Source: Melanopsichium pennsylvanicum (Eukaryota; Basidiomycota; Ustilaginomycetes; Ustilaginales). From it: a stretch of DNA of 64,000 bases. The DNA lies in NCBI GenBank assembly GCA_900208305.1, contig OAPG01000014.1, positions 558,001 to 622,000 on the forward strand, in the 5' to 3' direction. The position numbers and the translations under genes were made by a program. The notes under the pieces were generated by a model. The model saw only the letters and a program-made list of their open reading frames with translations, was not told the DNA's origin and did no database searches. Positions 62,531 to 64,000 of this stretch are shown piece after piece. The first letter of the stretch is position 1; every line of letters begins with the position of its first letter.

Positions 62531-64000
62531 AACCACCTATGCCATCGCAATGCATTGCTCAAGACTGCCAATTCTGTTTCACAGCCACATCGGGTTCCTC
62601 GGTACTCGAACTCAAGGGCACCGTTGAGGGCCATGGAGCTCGCATACTCGCGGATACCGGTGCTGGCTTGTCTATACTTTCACAAGCATTTGTTTCGGAC
62701 CACAAGATAACCACAAAACCTACAAAAACAAGATCGATTCACGGCGTAACGGGTCACAAGATGTACATAGACCATACCGCCGTTGTACAGGTAAGTATCG
62801 ACCACTATTCACTGGGACAGGTGGAAGTAGCGGTCGCCGAGGCGGCGGATTATGACCTTATCATAGGCTATGATCAGTTGCGTAAGCTCCAACCCTCAAT
62901 CAATTGGGAGGAAGGTCGAGTGGAGTTTGGGATGACAACGAACGCCGAACCCTGCGAATTTACTCCACAAACCGGGGCCCCACACAAAACCCGATTAAAC
63001 AACGCGTTTTATCGGATTTCAAACGAGACCCGACAGGACGGGTCAGGTCAGCGGATTTCAACCAAAACCCGCCAGAACAGGGTGCCGGTTCTGGACTTCA
63101 AACTCCACGGTCACGAGTTTGTATCGGCCAAGCAGCTTCTAAGGGCTGCCGTTGAAGATGGACCCATTGGGTTCATGCTTCTCGACGTTCCGGCAACGTC
63201 GTTGCCAGCCTTTGGGTTTGTCCCTACCGGGGCAGACAAAGGGGTTGACATGGAAGTTGAGAAGGACAAGCCCCCGGAGCAGGTACCGGAGCCTTACCAG
63301 GACCTTGCCGAGGTCTTTAACGAGGTCGAAGCAGACAAGCTACCCCACCGGACCGAACACGACCTCAAGATAGAGCTCGAATCGGGAGCAAAACCTCCTC
63401 AAGGCCCGCTCTATCTGAAGGGTCCTAAGGAGATGGAGGAACTGCGCAAGTACCTTGACGAGAACCTCGCAAAGGGATTCATTCGACCGTCAAAGAGCCC
63501 TGCACGCTTGCCAGTCCTGTTTGTGCCCAAGAAGGACGGGAGCCTACGTCTCTGCGTCGATTACCGTGGTCTCAATGAGATCACAATTAAGAATAGAGCG
63601 CCGCTGCCCCTCATTGAGGAGCAACTATTCTTACTCCGTAATGCAAAGGTATATACTAAGCTGGACCTTAAGGCTGCATATAACCTGGTTCGCATCGCAG
63701 ACGGCGATGAATGGAAAACAGCTTTTGGTACTCAGCTCGGATTGTACGAGTACTTGGTGATGCCGTTCGGGTTGGCCAACGCACCATCGCATTTCCAGTC
63801 TCTGATCAACAGTATCTATAGAGACATCATTGGCGTGTTTGTTGTCGTATATCTGGATGACTTCCTCATCTTCAGCAACAATAAGGAGGAGCACATCGAT
63901 CACGTCCGGGAGGTCTTGGAGAGGCTTCGAGCCAACCGGCTCTTTGCCAAGCTCTCAAAATGCACTTTCCATACAGATCAGGTCGAGTTCCTGGGGTACA
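62512..64000 (+). CDS. pol: Pol polyprotein (protease-reverse transcriptase), partial at the 3' edge
   Basis: Open from 62512 to the window end, 496 codons without a stop, in the -1 frame relative to gag. The retropepsin motif is ILADTGAGLSIL (catalytic DTG) with IIGYDQLR as the flap/second part. Reverse transcriptase follows: PLYLKGPKEMEELRKYLDENL, SPARLPVLFVPKKDGSLRLCVDYRGLNE, YTKLDLKAAYNLVRI, MPFGLANAPSHFQ and the catalytic VVYLDDFLIFS (YxDD). The domains end at VEFLGY near the edge. All catalytic residues seen are intact. RNase H and integrase should follow outside. Translation could start by frameshift or by reinitiation at the overlapping ATG. Confidence 0.93.
   Translation, partial: MACLALQPPMPSQCIAQDCQFCFTATSGSSVLELKGTVEGHGARILADTGAGLSILSQAFVSDHKITTKPTKTRSIHGVTGHKMYIDHTAVVQVSIDHYSLGQVEVAVAEAADYDLIIGYDQLRKLQPSINWEEGRVEFGMTTNAEPCEFTPQTGAPHKTRLNNAFYRISNETRQDGSGQRISTKTRQNRVPVLDFKLHGHEFVSAKQLLRAAVEDGPIGFMLLDVPATSLPAFGFVPTGADKGVDMEVEKDKPPEQVPEPYQDLAEVFNEVEADKLPHRTEHDLKIELESGAKPPQGPLYLKGPKEMEELRKYLDENLAKGFIRPSKSPARLPVLFVPKKDGSLRLCVDYRGLNEITIKNRAPLPLIEEQLFLLRNAKVYTKLDLKAAYNLVRIADGDEWKTAFGTQLGLYEYLVMPFGLANAPSHFQSLINSIYRDIIGVFVVVYLDDFLIFSNNKEEHIDHVREVLERLRANRLFAKLSKCTFHTDQVEFLGY

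Larger units (their letters stand above)
60008..64000 (+). mobile_element. Ty3/gypsy LTR retrotransposon, 5' part (runs off the window)
   Basis: Order: LTR (start uncertain, end TGACA at 60997), 36-base leader, gag (61034-62512), then pol (62512 onwards, protease before reverse transcriptase, the gypsy order). All coding parts are open and carry intact motifs, so the element may be functional or recently active. The integrase, RNase H and 3' LTR lie beyond the window. Confidence 0.85.

Overview
The window looks like nuclear DNA of a basidiomycete smut fungus (Ustilaginales type). Genes are intron-poor or carry short GTAAGT...AG introns. Promoters are compact, and the housekeeping proteins have long serine/proline-rich disordered extensions. 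The transposable elements are Ty3/gypsy LTR elements and LINEs. This assignment is an inference from gene style and protein sequence; no species marker is present.

Layout. 1-2.5 kb: an arrestin-like protein. 2.6-6.3 kb: two related, damaged LINE copies head to tail on the minus strand, abutting an intron-containing tRNA-Gln(UUG). 6.4-10.2 kb: gene-poor DNA and the long leader of a Mig1/CreA-type carbon repressor (10.2-12.5 kb). 13.1-25.4 kb: a dense housekeeping block with eIF3j/Hcr1, a soluble hybrid histidine kinase, an Hrt3/FBXO9 F-box protein, Dml1/Misato, a UBA-UBX protein and dephospho-CoA kinase. 25.4-34.4 kb: a gene-sparse block whose only convincing gene encodes a secreted protein made almost entirely of Asn/Gly pentad-like repeats. 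34.4-55.9 kb: a second dense block with a Zn2Cys6 factor, the TFIIH kinase Kin28/CDK7, choline kinase, the HIR1 histone chaperone, aspartate-semialdehyde dehydrogenase, an intron-containing initiator tRNA-Met, a Dgk1-type diacylglycerol kinase, a GH43 glycosidase with five exons, and acyl-CoA oxidase with a 7-nt microexon. 56-64 kb: a nest of LTR retrotransposons. It holds a solo LTR with a perfect 5-bp target duplication, a CpG-depleted old LTR block, an inverted second LTR copy, a reversed gag fragment, and an apparently intact Ty3/gypsy element (LTR, gag, protease-RT) that runs off the right edge.

Functional themes are carbon use (Mig1, GH43, acyl-CoA oxidase), lipid and CoA metabolism (choline kinase, Dgk1, Cab5, acyl-CoA oxidase) and transcription/chromatin (Kin28, Hir1, Zn2Cys6 factor). 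There is no sign of a metabolic cluster; the genes look independently placed.

The most striking signals are: (i) a textbook -1 frameshift cassette at the gag/pol junction, with a GGGAAAC heptamer in register followed by a stable stem; (ii) CpG loss confined to one LTR block next to CpG-rich relatives, as expected from cytosine methylation or RIP-like mutation; (iii) the 7-nt acyl-CoA oxidase microexon; and (iv) the Asn/Gly repeat protein.
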